Assembly (NCBI RefSeq): GCF_030818255.1
Contig: NZ_JAUTAG010000001.1
Span: 2,232,001 to 2,296,000 of the forward strand
DNA from: Microbacterium sp. SORGH_AS_0969
Lineage (GTDB): Bacteria; Actinomycetota; Actinomycetes; Actinomycetales; Microbacteriaceae
Reading direction: 5' to 3'
Length of the DNA stretch: 64,000 nt
The translations under genes and the position numbers were made by a program. Of this stretch, positions 8,671 to 16,078 are shown in pieces. Below the pieces are notes generated by a model. It did not search any database, was not told where the DNA came from, and was given only the letters and a program-made list of their open reading frames with translations. Numbering within the stretch: the stretch's first letter is position 1; each line of letters opens with the position of its first letter.

Positions 8671-8982
8671 ATGGTAGCCGCCCCCTGCGCGGAGGGTGCG
8701 TTCGCTGTCGTCGGTGTTGAGTGGGCTCGGCCGGGGGCGGGGCGCCGGATGCTTTGGCTCGCCGCGTGCATCGGCATCCTCGACGTGGTCGCCAACGCGC
8801 TGTACCTCGAGGCGGTGCGTAACGGGATGCTGTCGGTCGTCGCCGTGATCAGTTCGCTGTATCCCGCGAGCACCGTCGTCCTCGCCTTCGCGATCGATAG
8901 AGAGCGACCCACCCGCCGTCAGGTCGTCGGGTTCGTCGTGGCCATCGCAGCCTTGGGGATCATCACGTGGGGGAGAAGCTGA
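8671..8982 (+). pseudogene. EamA/DMT-family transporter, C-terminal remnant
   Basis: Only the last about 75 residues of a drug/metabolite transporter are recognisable: LWLAACIGILDVVANALYL, VISSLYPASTVVLAFAI and a final helix ending GIITWGRS. A complete EamA protein has about 290 residues and ten membrane helices, so two thirds of the gene are missing. The first about 30 residues of this frame are unrelated. The junction lies just downstream of the PucR gene, and the stub ends 33 bases before the HTH gene that borders the island, marking a rearranged segment. Confidence 0.65.
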
Positions 8983-9014
8983 GGCGGCGGAGCTCTCACG
9001 ACGTGGACGTCTCG

Positions 9015-9425
9015 TCACCGTCGGCCTCCTCTCGGTCGCCGCTCCACCCCGTCCCTGACGAAGGCTTGCCGGACGTTGCCGTAGCTGACGTCGAAGTGCG
9101 CAGCTATAGCCGCGAGCGAAACACCACTCTCATAGAGGGCCGCCGCCTCGCGCACCTGCTCGTCGGTCAGAGGCTGGCAACGGAGTCGGACGCCTTCGTC
9201 GCGGAGCAGCTTCAGCAAGCCGCCCTTCGAGAGGGAGTACTCGATGCAGAGCGATGGCGTGGTTGCGCCCGAGCAGTACTTGTCGACGATCTCAGCGATC
9301 AGAGTCGGTTGAAGACGTCTCCGAAGCGGCTGAGGCATCGGCGCGGGGCAAGCGGTTGAGGCGCCCGGAGCGGGCCTGAGGCCAGCCAGTTTTTGCAACT
9401 CCACCAGAGGTGGCGGCAGGAGCAC
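9015..9425 (-). CDS. Double helix-turn-helix protein (dispersed copy A)
   Basis: The 136-residue protein has two successive HTH units: residues about 41-79 (LIAEIVDKY to LLKLLRDEGV) and 86-127 (LTDEQVREAAALYESG to NVRQAFVRDGV), with a basic tail RRPRGGRR. It is paralogous to the protein at 26895-27344. Such small HTH proteins accompany recombinases and mobile regions in actinobacteria, but no recombinase is present here. The start is uncertain: GTG 9425 is used because LLPPPLVELQKLA is conserved in the paralogue mainly through synonymous changes; ATG 9338 is the alternative. The upstream site at 9426-9491 is conserved at base level. Confidence 0.65.
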   Translation of the reverse strand: MLLPPPLVELQKLAGLRPAPGASTACPAPMPQPLRRRLQPTLIAEIVDKYCSGATTPSLCIEYSLSKGGLLKLLRDEGVRLRCQPLTDEQVREAAALYESGVSLAAIAAHFDVSYGNVRQAFVRDGVERRPRGGRR

Positions 9426-9491
9426 TGATTTATTCGAGTAGCGGTGTACCGGCTCTACTTCTCGGACAGGTTAGCTGTCTTACTCGAACAA
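9426..9491. repeat. Dispersed site, copy 2, with inverted ends
   Basis: This is the same core as at 1056 and 27304, followed after about 17 variable bases by CTTACTCGAACAA (9479-9491), which is an inverted partner of TTATTCGAGTA (9430-9440). It lies directly upstream of the double-HTH gene. The conservation covers non-coding positions, which suggests a protein-binding or recombination site rather than coding constraint. Confidence 0.72.
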
Positions 9492-10057
9492 GTGCCGGGC
9501 CTAGATGTCGCAGCGACACGTCTCCGGCTCCTCCCTCGTTGGATGTCCGTCTCATCCTTCGGGTGAGCTTGCGCGAGGGCTACTCAGATCGTCCAGCCCA
9601 GAGGCGTGCTTGAGCGTGAGTATGGTCAGCGCAGTCTGGGTGGTCCAGACAACGCCCTAACTCGGAAGCGGCGGTCCTCGAGGGTGCTCAACGGCGCGCG
9701 CATTTTGCTGGTTCCGGTGTGTCGATAGTCGCGATGGTGGTGGGCGCTTCTGTTCCTGCCGAGGCGACGAGCTTCCCGGTGCCGGCTTCAGCTGCGCAGG
9801 CCGAAAAGCAGCCATCGCTTTCGTCAGAGCCAACACCCAATGTGGACTCTTCGGTACCGGAGAGTGAGTTCGATCCCCTCACCGACGAGCCCGTCACGCC
9901 CAAGCCTGTCTCGACGGTGGCGCCATCGCACCTGTGTCGACGTCGTTCGCGTCGAGGCAAGATCGACCACGACATTCTCGAGGCGCGAGTAGGCCTAACG
10001 ACAAGTCTGATTGTTCATCAGCGTAGTACGCGGTCCCGACCTCAAGCGGCGTGATCA
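9492..10057. other. 566-bp gap, possibly holding a relic of a secreted protein
   Basis: No complete gene is recognised. A plus-strand frame from GTG 9719 to 10054 begins with a hydrophobic stretch resembling a signal peptide (GSGVSIVAMVVGASVPAEA), followed by a Ser/Pro/Glu-rich linker (SLSSEPTPNVDSSVPESE). It has no ribosome-binding site and ends in low-quality sequence. It may be the 5' end of a broken secreted or wall-associated protein. Confidence 0.3.
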
Positions 10058-10798
10058 TCACCAGATGGGGCGTCGTTGTGTGTCGATTCGTTGCTTGCGG
10101 GGGTATCGGAGCAGCCGGACCAGGTTTCCGATCGCGATGAAGGTGAAGACGACGCCAGTGAGATAGAACCAGGGGGTGTTGAACACCTCGGGCAGGGCGA
10201 GGACGAACATTCCGGTGGGGAGGAAGGTGTTGATCGTGCCGAAGACGATCACGATCCCCAGCCCCACGCTGGTGCCATCCCGGGAGCCGCGCCGCGCCCA
10301 CAGAACGCCGGGGCCGGCAGCCATGACGACGTTGGTGAGCGCGAACCACTGGAGTACGCTGCCTTCGCCCATGAACACGATGAGCAGGTTCACCACCGCG
10401 TAGAACCCGGCGAGTTGAACCAGCAGGTTCAAAACCGCCTGGCGGATGGTGACTCGATCGCCGAAGTACGGGCCCCAGATCTCGACCCGTTCCAGGGTGA
10501 CGGCCTTCCAAAGGTTGAAGATCTCGAATCCGGTCCACACGAACAGCGCGATCGACGCGACGGTGAGGAACCAGTTCCAGTTGTGTGCTGCGGCGGCGCT
10601 CAGCAGGATCACTGCCCAGGAGCTGTCGTGGGCAAGGTAGAAGGTGTGCATCCAGATCGGGAACGGGGCCTTCTTCTCCCGCGTCACCAGCCGGAAGCTA
10701 TACAGGTACTCCCAGTAACCAAACGCGAAAGTGAGCCCCGCCGCGATCAGGAGAGGGATGTTGTCGAGAGTGAAGGCAGCGATGAGCTGGTCGTACAT
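10058..10798 (-). CDS. Multi-pass membrane protein of unknown function
   Basis: The 246-residue protein has about seven hydrophobic segments (for example IPLLIAAGLTFAFGYW, AVILLSAAAA, FLTVASIALFVW, AVLNLLVQLAGFYAVVNLLIV, VGLGIVIVFGTINTFL, TGVVFTFIAIGNLV). Conserved-looking polar motifs are YWEYLYSFRLVTREK after the first helix and WMHTFYLAHD. A Trp-Glu-X-X-Tyr-Ser motif near the membrane also occurs in integral-membrane terpene cyclases, but the resemblance is too weak for a call. It lies downstream of the epoxide-hydrolase-like gene and ferredoxin reductase on the same strand, so it may be part of the island pathway as a carrier or membrane enzyme. Confidence 0.6.
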   Translation of the reverse strand: MYDQLIAAFTLDNIPLLIAAGLTFAFGYWEYLYSFRLVTREKKAPFPIWMHTFYLAHDSSWAVILLSAAAAHNWNWFLTVASIALFVWTGFEIFNLWKAVTLERVEIWGPYFGDRVTIRQAVLNLLVQLAGFYAVVNLLIVFMGEGSVLQWFALTNVVMAAGPGVLWARRGSRDGTSVGLGIVIVFGTINTFLPTGMFVLALPEVFNTPWFYLTGVVFTFIAIGNLVRLLRYPRKQRIDTQRRPIW

Positions 10799-10854
10799 GG
10801 TGGGTTTCCTCTCTGGCTGCGCGAGCGGGACGCCTCATTGGAGAGGTCGGGCAG

Positions 10855-10899
<45 letters not shown>

Positions 10900-10998
10900 T
10901 CGGCGGAGGTCATGCGCGCGGAAGCTTTTGCTCGTTCTGAGATCTCGCCCGCGGGTCGAAAAGCCGCGTCAGCGCGTCCTGCCGGCCAGGACGGTTGC

Positions 10999-11032
10999 GC
11001 CCGGTCGCCCCGACTGAGCGGTGCGACCGGGC
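10999..11032 (-). terminator. Hairpin after the epoxide-hydrolase-like gene
   Basis: A perfect 10-bp stem (GCCCGGTCGC with GCGACCGGGC) lies 14 bases beyond the stop codon at 11046. There is no U-tract, so termination is probable but not certain. It would separate the membrane-protein gene into its own transcription unit. Confidence 0.5.
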
Positions 11033-11045
11033 CGCGTCCAGCTTC

Positions 11046-11477
11046 TTACTTGCTGACCTTGCGGTATGTCTCGGGTCGGGGAAGCGCGGATCCGAACGAG
11101 TATGCTGCGGGGTCGTCGCCCCAGAACTCGGCCCAGCGCCTGATCTTGCCGTCTTCGATCTCGAAGACGGAGGCGAAATGTCCATCGTGGGTGTCGTCGT
11201 GGTCCGGGCTGAAGCAATGTTCGGTTCGTTCGGTGATGACGGTGGAGTCTCCCTCGGTGGCGAGGTGGAGGAGGGTTACCTTCGCAAAGGGTCGGCAGTA
11301 GATCTCGATGTACTTCTCGAGTGCACCGAGGACCGCGTCGATGCCTTCTCGGTCGGGCCTGCCTGTGTTCTGGAGAACGACGTCGGGATGCAGGTGACGA
11401 ATGTAGGCCTCCTTGAAGCCGACCTCGCCCCAGTCCTTGTAGAAGTTTCGAACAACGGTTTCTGCGGTAGTAGGCAT
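11046..11477 (-). CDS. NTF2-fold protein, limonene-1,2-epoxide hydrolase-like (SnoaL family)
   Basis: The cone-shaped NTF2/SnoaL fold is indicated by TTAETVVRNFYKDWGEVGF at the start, VITERTEHC in the middle and IEDGKIRRWAEFWGDD near the end. In limonene epoxide hydrolase a catalytic Asp-Arg-Asp set lies on the equivalent strands (ERTD and RDYF types). Here the equivalents read ERTE and AEFW, so the chemistry may differ. The 143-residue start at ATG 11477 is chosen because GGAAAG precedes it and the domain begins there; ATG 11516 would add 13 residues without a Shine-Dalgarno. It is co-oriented with the ferredoxin reductase and could hydrolyse an epoxide formed by the P450 (inference). Confidence 0.7.
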   Translation of the reverse strand: MPTTAETVVRNFYKDWGEVGFKEAYIRHLHPDVVLQNTGRPDREGIDAVLGALEKYIEIYCRPFAKVTLLHLATEGDSTVITERTEHCFSPDHDDTHDGHFASVFEIEDGKIRRWAEFWGDDPAAYSFGSALPRPETYRKVSK

Positions 11478-11562
11478 CTTCTTTCCGTTCTCGGTCGCTG
11501 CGCTCGCGCCAGACATTGGTTCGAGTCTTGATCTGTCGGGTGTTATGTCGGGGGTGCTGCCG

Positions 11563-12807
11563 TTACGGCGTCTTCACTGTTGCCAAATGAGCTTTGAGGG
11601 GAACCGCGGTATCGGCGAGCTCGGAGGCAGACGCGTGGACGCCGTTCTTGACGAGTTGCTTCCCCTGGGCGAAGTCGGCGACGGAGTTGATGCAGTCCAG
11701 GGCGATGACACGACCTTCTCGGAGGTAGACCACACTGAACTTCCTACTCTCGACGTCGCCGCGGATTACAGCGTCGTCGTGGCCGGTTTGAAGACCGACT
11801 GTCTGCAGTTTGACGTCGAACTGGTGTGACCAGAACCACGGCGGGGAAGGCGGGGCCTGGTCCACTCCAAGAAGGACCTCAGCCAGTGCTTTTCCGTGCT
11901 CATTCGCGTTGGGAACCGATTCGAGTCTGACTCGCGAGTCGGCAGCGAACGGGTGGGCGATGTTGACGCAGTCACCGATGGCAAACACATCGGGAAGCGA
12001 CGTTCGGAAGCACTCGTCGACTTCGAGTCCGTTCGTCACCGTTGCGCCTGCAGCGGCGAGAGGCTCGACGTTGGGTATGAGGCCGACGCCGACAAGGACG
12101 ATGTCTGCGGGGAGGAGAGTGCCGTCGAGAAGCTCGACGCCGGACGCATTCCCGTTCTCGCCGACGATGCGCTCGATCCCGCTCGCGAGCAACACCGTGG
12201 TGTCGTGCTTGCGGTGCAGGTCGAGGTAGAAGTCGGAAACGGCATTGCAGGTGACCCGGGCGAGGAGCCGGTCTTGTGCTTCGATGACGGTGACGTCGAG
12301 CCCGAGGGTGGCGAACGCGGCGGCGGCTTCGAGGCCGATGTATCCCCCGCCGATGATCACTGCGCGGTGAGCGGTGCCGACCCTCTGCCGCAGGTCGGCG
12401 GCGTCCTGGTGCGTTCGGAGAGAGAGGACGCCAGCGAGTTCGGCGCCGGGAAGTGAGAGTTTGCGGGCCCGGCCGCCTGCGGCCCAGATCAGCCGGCCCC
12501 AGCTGATGCGCTGACCGTCCTCGAGCATCGCGACGTGTCCTTCGGCGTCGACAGACTCGACTGTCGCAGGGGCGATCAGGTCGATGTCGTGCTGCGCATA
12601 CCAATCGGCATTGTGAAACAGGAAGTCGTCGATTTCGGCTTCGCCACGCAGGAAGGCCTTCGACAGCGGAGGTCGCTCATAGGGCAGCGAGTCTTCCGCG
12701 TTGATGATGCCCACAGTTCCGGCGAATCCGCCTTTCCTGAGCGAATCGGCCACCTGCACGCCCGCTTGACCGGCCCCCACGACTAGCACGTCATATGCCT
12801 CGAGCAC
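11563..12807 (-). CDS. NAD(P)H:ferredoxin reductase (P450 redox partner)
   Basis: The 414-residue flavoprotein resembles putidaredoxin reductase. It has an N-terminal FAD-binding motif (VVGAGQAGVQ, about residues 9-18), PYERPPLSK, a second nucleotide-binding motif IIGGGYIGLEAAAAF for NAD(P)H (about 148-162), and the FAD motif DVFAIGDC near 270. It passes electrons from NAD(P)H to the [2Fe-2S] ferredoxin encoded at 14311. The start is GTG 12807 behind a GGGAAGGGAG Shine-Dalgarno; longer open frame upstream is non-coding. It is transcribed divergently from the P450 gene. Confidence 0.88.
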   Translation of the reverse strand: MLEAYDVLVVGAGQAGVQVADSLRKGGFAGTVGIINAEDSLPYERPPLSKAFLRGEAEIDDFLFHNADWYAQHDIDLIAPATVESVDAEGHVAMLEDGQRISWGRLIWAAGGRARKLSLPGAELAGVLSLRTHQDAADLRQRVGTAHRAVIIGGGYIGLEAAAAFATLGLDVTVIEAQDRLLARVTCNAVSDFYLDLHRKHDTTVLLASGIERIVGENGNASGVELLDGTLLPADIVLVGVGLIPNVEPLAAAGATVTNGLEVDECFRTSLPDVFAIGDCVNIAHPFAADSRVRLESVPNANEHGKALAEVLLGVDQAPPSPPWFWSHQFDVKLQTVGLQTGHDDAVIRGDVESRKFSVVYLREGRVIALDCINSVADFAQGKQLVKNGVHASASELADTAVPLKAHLATVKTP

Positions 12808-12899
12808 GTCTCTCTCCCTTCCCTTATGCGATCGACGGGGAAGAGCATCCGCACATCGTCGCCACGGTCGAGCTAAGCCAACTGGATGAGCAGACGCGC

Positions 12900-12992
12900 G
12901 TCCAATGCATCTTCCGCGGGGAAAAGATTCCTCCAACGCACAAAGCTCAGATGCGTTTCCCGCATTTTTCGGGTCTACAAGATGCATTGGAC
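12900..12992. promoter_or_regulatory. Divergent promoter region with a perfect 14-bp inverted repeat
   Basis: GTCCAATGCATCTT at 12900-12913 is repeated exactly in inverted form at 12979-12992 (AAGATGCATTGGAC), 65 bases apart. Between them is a smaller palindrome, ATGCG-TTTCC-CGCAT (12951-12965). Each long arm has its own ATGCAT palindrome at the centre. The region sits between the divergent reductase and P450 genes, where operators are expected. The island's LysR or TetR protein is the likely binder (inference). Confidence 0.65.
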
Positions 12993-13045
12993 ACTCGACC
13001 AGGCCCCGCGTCAACATGGGACCTCAGCCTCGCGGAAGGACAACG

Positions 13046-14314
13046 ATGACCGACTGGCACGCAATCGATAACAAGCTTCTTGACCCTCACTGGTACACCA
13101 CGCGTGAGTACCACGACGTGTTCAAGACCATGCGGGACGAGGACCCCGTGCACTGGACTGAGAACGAGCGATACGGTCGGCCTCACTGGTCGATCACGCG
13201 CTACGACGACGTCAAGGACTATCTGCTCCGCGACGATCTCTTCAGCAACCGGTGGGACACGCGCGTGACCCGTTCACCGAAGCGGCGCACGCCCGAGGAG
13301 CGCCACGCGCAGGGGTGGGACATCAACCCGGCCACCAACGACAACCCGGTCCACGATCTGTATCGGGCTCCGATCAACAAGCACTTCAGCGTGCCCGCGA
13401 TCGGACGCCTCGGCTCGGATGTGTCCGGCATCGTCGACGAGATCATCGCGGATGTCGCGGAGCGAGGGGAGTGCGACCTCGTCGAGGACATCGCAGCCGA
13501 GCTTCCCGTGAAGGTGATCCTCCGGATGCTCGGTGTGCCGGAGTCGGACTGGCCGTACCTGCGCGAGGCGTCCTGGCAGTGGCTCGCCTCCGCGGATCCG
13601 CGATGGGTGATCGACAACGACCCGGTCGCCACGTACAACGTCGGAATGGGCAAGCTCCTGGACTACTGCCAGGACCTCGCGATCGCCCGTAGGAAGGACC
13701 CGAAGGACGACTTCGCGACGGTGATCGGCCAACTGCAGATCGACGGCGACGAACTGAGCATCCACGAGATGCGGATGTGGTTCACCACGATGATCGGTGG
13801 CGGCCTCGAGACCACACGCAACGCTGCAGCAGTCGGCCTGTGGGCCTTCATGCTCAACCCGGACCAGCGTACGGCACTCCTCGATGACCCGTCCCTGACC
13901 AAGCCCGCGATCGAGGAAGTCCTCCGCTGGGCCACCCCGACGAAGAGCCGGCTCAGAGTCGCAACCCGTGACTTCGACCTGAACGGGAAGCGGATCAAGA
14001 CCGGCGACTGGGCGGTCGGCTTCCTGGCGTCGGCCAACAAGGACGAGACGGTCTTCCCGGACCCTCACCGCTTCGACATCACAAGGACCCCCAACGACCA
14101 CCTCGCGTTCGGAACCGGGATCCACCTCTGCTTGGGACGGGCCCTCGCGCGACTCGAACTCGCATCCCTCATTCCGCGGGTCCTTCAGACCTTCCCCGAC
14201 CTGCGCCCGGTCTCGGATGCGGAGCCGAACTGGATCGCGGACTACGGCGTCAACGGCTTCACTTCGATGCAGGTGGCGTACACGTCCGTCTCGTCGGCGG
14301 TGAGCGCCCGATGA
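13046..14314 (+). CDS. Cytochrome P450 monooxygenase (class I)
   Basis: The 422-residue soluble P450 inserts one oxygen atom into a substrate using electrons from ferredoxin. Visible motifs are the I-helix GGGLETTRN (about 252-260), the ExxR pair EVLR (about 291-294), and the heme loop FGTGIHLCLGRALARLE with the axial Cys near 361. The I-helix has Gly-Gly-Leu-Glu-Thr in place of the common Ala-Gly-x-Asp/Glu-Thr, which is within normal variation. The start is ATG 13046 with GGAAGGA upstream. The stop overlaps the ferredoxin start (ATGA). The complete electron chain in the cluster shows a dedicated hydroxylation step; the substrate is probably small and hydrophobic, by analogy with the terpene and camphor systems. 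Confidence 0.92.
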   Translation: MTDWHAIDNKLLDPHWYTTREYHDVFKTMRDEDPVHWTENERYGRPHWSITRYDDVKDYLLRDDLFSNRWDTRVTRSPKRRTPEERHAQGWDINPATNDNPVHDLYRAPINKHFSVPAIGRLGSDVSGIVDEIIADVAERGECDLVEDIAAELPVKVILRMLGVPESDWPYLREASWQWLASADPRWVIDNDPVATYNVGMGKLLDYCQDLAIARRKDPKDDFATVIGQLQIDGDELSIHEMRMWFTTMIGGGLETTRNAAAVGLWAFMLNPDQRTALLDDPSLTKPAIEEVLRWATPTKSRLRVATRDFDLNGKRIKTGDWAVGFLASANKDETVFPDPHRFDITRTPNDHLAFGTGIHLCLGRALARLELASLIPRVLQTFPDLRPVSDAEPNWIADYGVNGFTSMQVAYTSVSSAVSAR

Positions 14315-14625
14315 CGCGCATCGTGTACGTACTCCCCGACGGAGCGGAACGACTCGTCGAAGCGTCGGACGGGGAGTCCCTGATGAGGGCAGCTCTGCAG
14401 AACGACATCTCCGAGATCGTCGGGGAATGCGGCGGCGAGATGTCGTGCGGCACCTGCCACGTGTACATCGACGACGCTCCGGACGGGATTGATCCGCAGT
14501 CCCGTGACGAGCGGGAACTGCTTGACATGGTCGACAGTGCGCGCCCCTCAAGCAGGCTGGCGTGCCAGATCGCGGTCCGACCCGAACTTGCAGGCCTTTG
14601 CGTACGGATCGCCGACGCCCAGTGA
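14311..14625 (+). CDS. [2Fe-2S] ferredoxin, putidaredoxin type
   Basis: The 104-residue protein carries the cluster ligands C40, C46, C49 and C85 (CGGEMSCGTC and LACQI), exactly the adrenodoxin/putidaredoxin spacing. It shuttles single electrons from the reductase at 11563-12807 to the P450. It overlaps the P450 stop (ATGA) and its own stop overlaps the next start (GTGA), so the three genes are translationally coupled. Confidence 0.93.
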   Translation: MTRIVYVLPDGAERLVEASDGESLMRAALQNDISEIVGECGGEMSCGTCHVYIDDAPDGIDPQSRDERELLDMVDSARPSSRLACQIAVRPELAGLCVRIADAQ

Positions 14626-15110
14626 CGGACGGCATCCTGCGCTGGGGTGTGAAGCAGAGCTTCCGGGAGTACGTCCGCGCCATCGACGACGGGTCCGAAG
14701 ACACCTCGGCACCTGCATACATGCAGAACGGGGAGTTCTGCTTTCCGCAAAGCGAGGGAGATGGTGGTCTCTGTTTCACGGGCAGAGCGACGCTGTCGGC
14801 CTACCGCGGCATGCTGGGCGTGACGATCATCGATCCGCGGATCGAGGCGTACAACAACGCGCTGGTGCTCTCGATCGTCGAACCCACGTCACGGTCTGTG
14901 CCGCCAAGCCGCCGTATCGTCTGCACCCTCACACCGCGTGAGTCGACAGCGGCTGACGAGCAGATCCTGGATGCGCACCTCACCGATGCGGGCACCGTGC
15001 TCTTCGACGACGTCTACCAGCCCGGAACGAGAATGGACCCGGTGACCGTCGTCGGAGCAGATCTCACGTGCTTGTCGCGTCTTCAGCCCGACCCTAGGGT
15101 CGCTCCATGA
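14622..15110 (+). CDS. Cytosolic HtaA-domain protein
   Basis: The 162-residue protein matches the HtaA (heme-binding) domain fold almost end to end: LRWGVKQSFREYV at residues about 5-17, the central LGVTIIDPRIE, and the C-terminal LTDAGTVLFDDVYQPGTRMDPVTV. HtaA domains are known from cell-surface hemin uptake proteins of corynebacteria. Here there is no signal peptide, membrane anchor or LPXTG, so the protein should stay in the cytoplasm. The Tyr of the SFxxY motif is kept. The His usually present in the FTGHxG segment appears to be Tyr (SAYRG). It is coupled to ferredoxin (GTGA) and LysR (ATGA). It could supply or protect heme for the P450, or use the fold to bind the pathway substrate; both are inferences. 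Confidence 0.75.
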   Translation: MTDGILRWGVKQSFREYVRAIDDGSEDTSAPAYMQNGEFCFPQSEGDGGLCFTGRATLSAYRGMLGVTIIDPRIEAYNNALVLSIVEPTSRSVPPSRRIVCTLTPRESTAADEQILDAHLTDAGTVLFDDVYQPGTRMDPVTVVGADLTCLSRLQPDPRVAP

Positions 15111-16078
15111 TCGACGTTCACAAGCTCCGCCAGTTCCTCATCGTGGTCAAGACAGGCAGTTTTACCCGCGCCGCGGAGGCACTCAACCTCTCCCAATCCG
15201 CACTCTCTCGCAGCATCCAATCCCTCGAAGAGCATCTGGGGACCCGGCTGATCGAACGCGAACGCGGACGGACAGGGATCACACTCACCCTGGCCGGGAC
15301 CGAGCTCTTCGAGCGCAGCGACGCCATCCTCCACGATCTCGACGAAATGGAGAGCCGAATGACGGGAATGCCAGTGCGCGCGGTCCCGACCATCTCCTTC
15401 GGCATTGGACCGATGCTCGGGGGTGTCGTCCTTCCAGGGTTCTTCAAGGATCGACTTCTATCCACCCCTGATCTGCGCGTCCGCGTGCACACCAGCACGT
15501 CGGATCTCATGACCGAGCTGCTCCTGGACGGTGAGATCGAGTTCTACCTTGGACTGCCCTCCGTGCGGCGGCGATCGACCCGTGTGCGTCAGCAGGTGTT
15601 CGGGAATTTCGCGCCCAACTTCTTTGTCAGGCCAGGGCACCCGCTGGCTGAGCAGGAGCGCGTGACGATCGAGGATCTTCTCGCCTTTCCGCGTATCTCG
15701 GGGACCGCGTGGAGCGAGAACCTGATGTCCCTGGGTAGCGAACGGGACCGCTACCTTTTCGCGTCGAGCCTCCAGGTGGACGACTACGGGATGCTCGTGG
15801 ACATCGCATCCAGCTCAGACGCGCTGATCGTGGCCTCCACCCAGCGTCCAGGAGACGGTCTGGTGCGCCTCCCGATCACGATCGAACTCGCCATCTCCAG
15901 TAGCGAATTGTCCGTGTTTTCGCTCGCCGGGACGCGGATGAGCCCGCTGGCAGCGGAGATCGTGGACGACCTGAAGAACCGGTACTTGGCCTTGTACGGT
16001 GCCGAGCCGGCATTTCCCCCATCATCTACAAGCGCTCACGGCAATGAACCGCCGGCGGGAAGGAGAGCATCACCATGA
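15107..16078 (+). CDS. LysR-family transcriptional regulator
   Basis: The 323-residue protein has an N-terminal winged HTH (FTRAAEALNLSQSALSRSIQSLE, about residues 19-41) and a C-terminal periplasmic-binding-protein-like effector domain beginning near residue 90 (ISFGIGPMLGGVVLPGFF). It is placed inside the operon, overlapping the HtaA gene upstream and the cyclase gene downstream by ATGA. That is unusual for LysR genes, which are usually divergent from their targets. It is a candidate for the binder of the inverted repeat at 12900-12992. Confidence 0.88.
   Translation: MIDVHKLRQFLIVVKTGSFTRAAEALNLSQSALSRSIQSLEEHLGTRLIERERGRTGITLTLAGTELFERSDAILHDLDEMESRMTGMPVRAVPTISFGIGPMLGGVVLPGFFKDRLLSTPDLRVRVHTSTSDLMTELLLDGEIEFYLGLPSVRRRSTRVRQQVFGNFAPNFFVRPGHPLAEQERVTIEDLLAFPRISGTAWSENLMSLGSERDRYLFASSLQVDDYGMLVDIASSSDALIVASTQRPGDGLVRLPITIELAISSSELSVFSLAGTRMSPLAAEIVDDLKNRYLALYGAEPAFPPSSTSAHGNEPPAGRRASP

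Noticed and set aside
12808..13045. N-terminal extensions of the ferredoxin reductase and P450
   Set aside because: Both open frames extend into the divergent promoter, but the family start, the Shine-Dalgarno sequences and the inverted repeat show that translation starts at 12807 and 13046.
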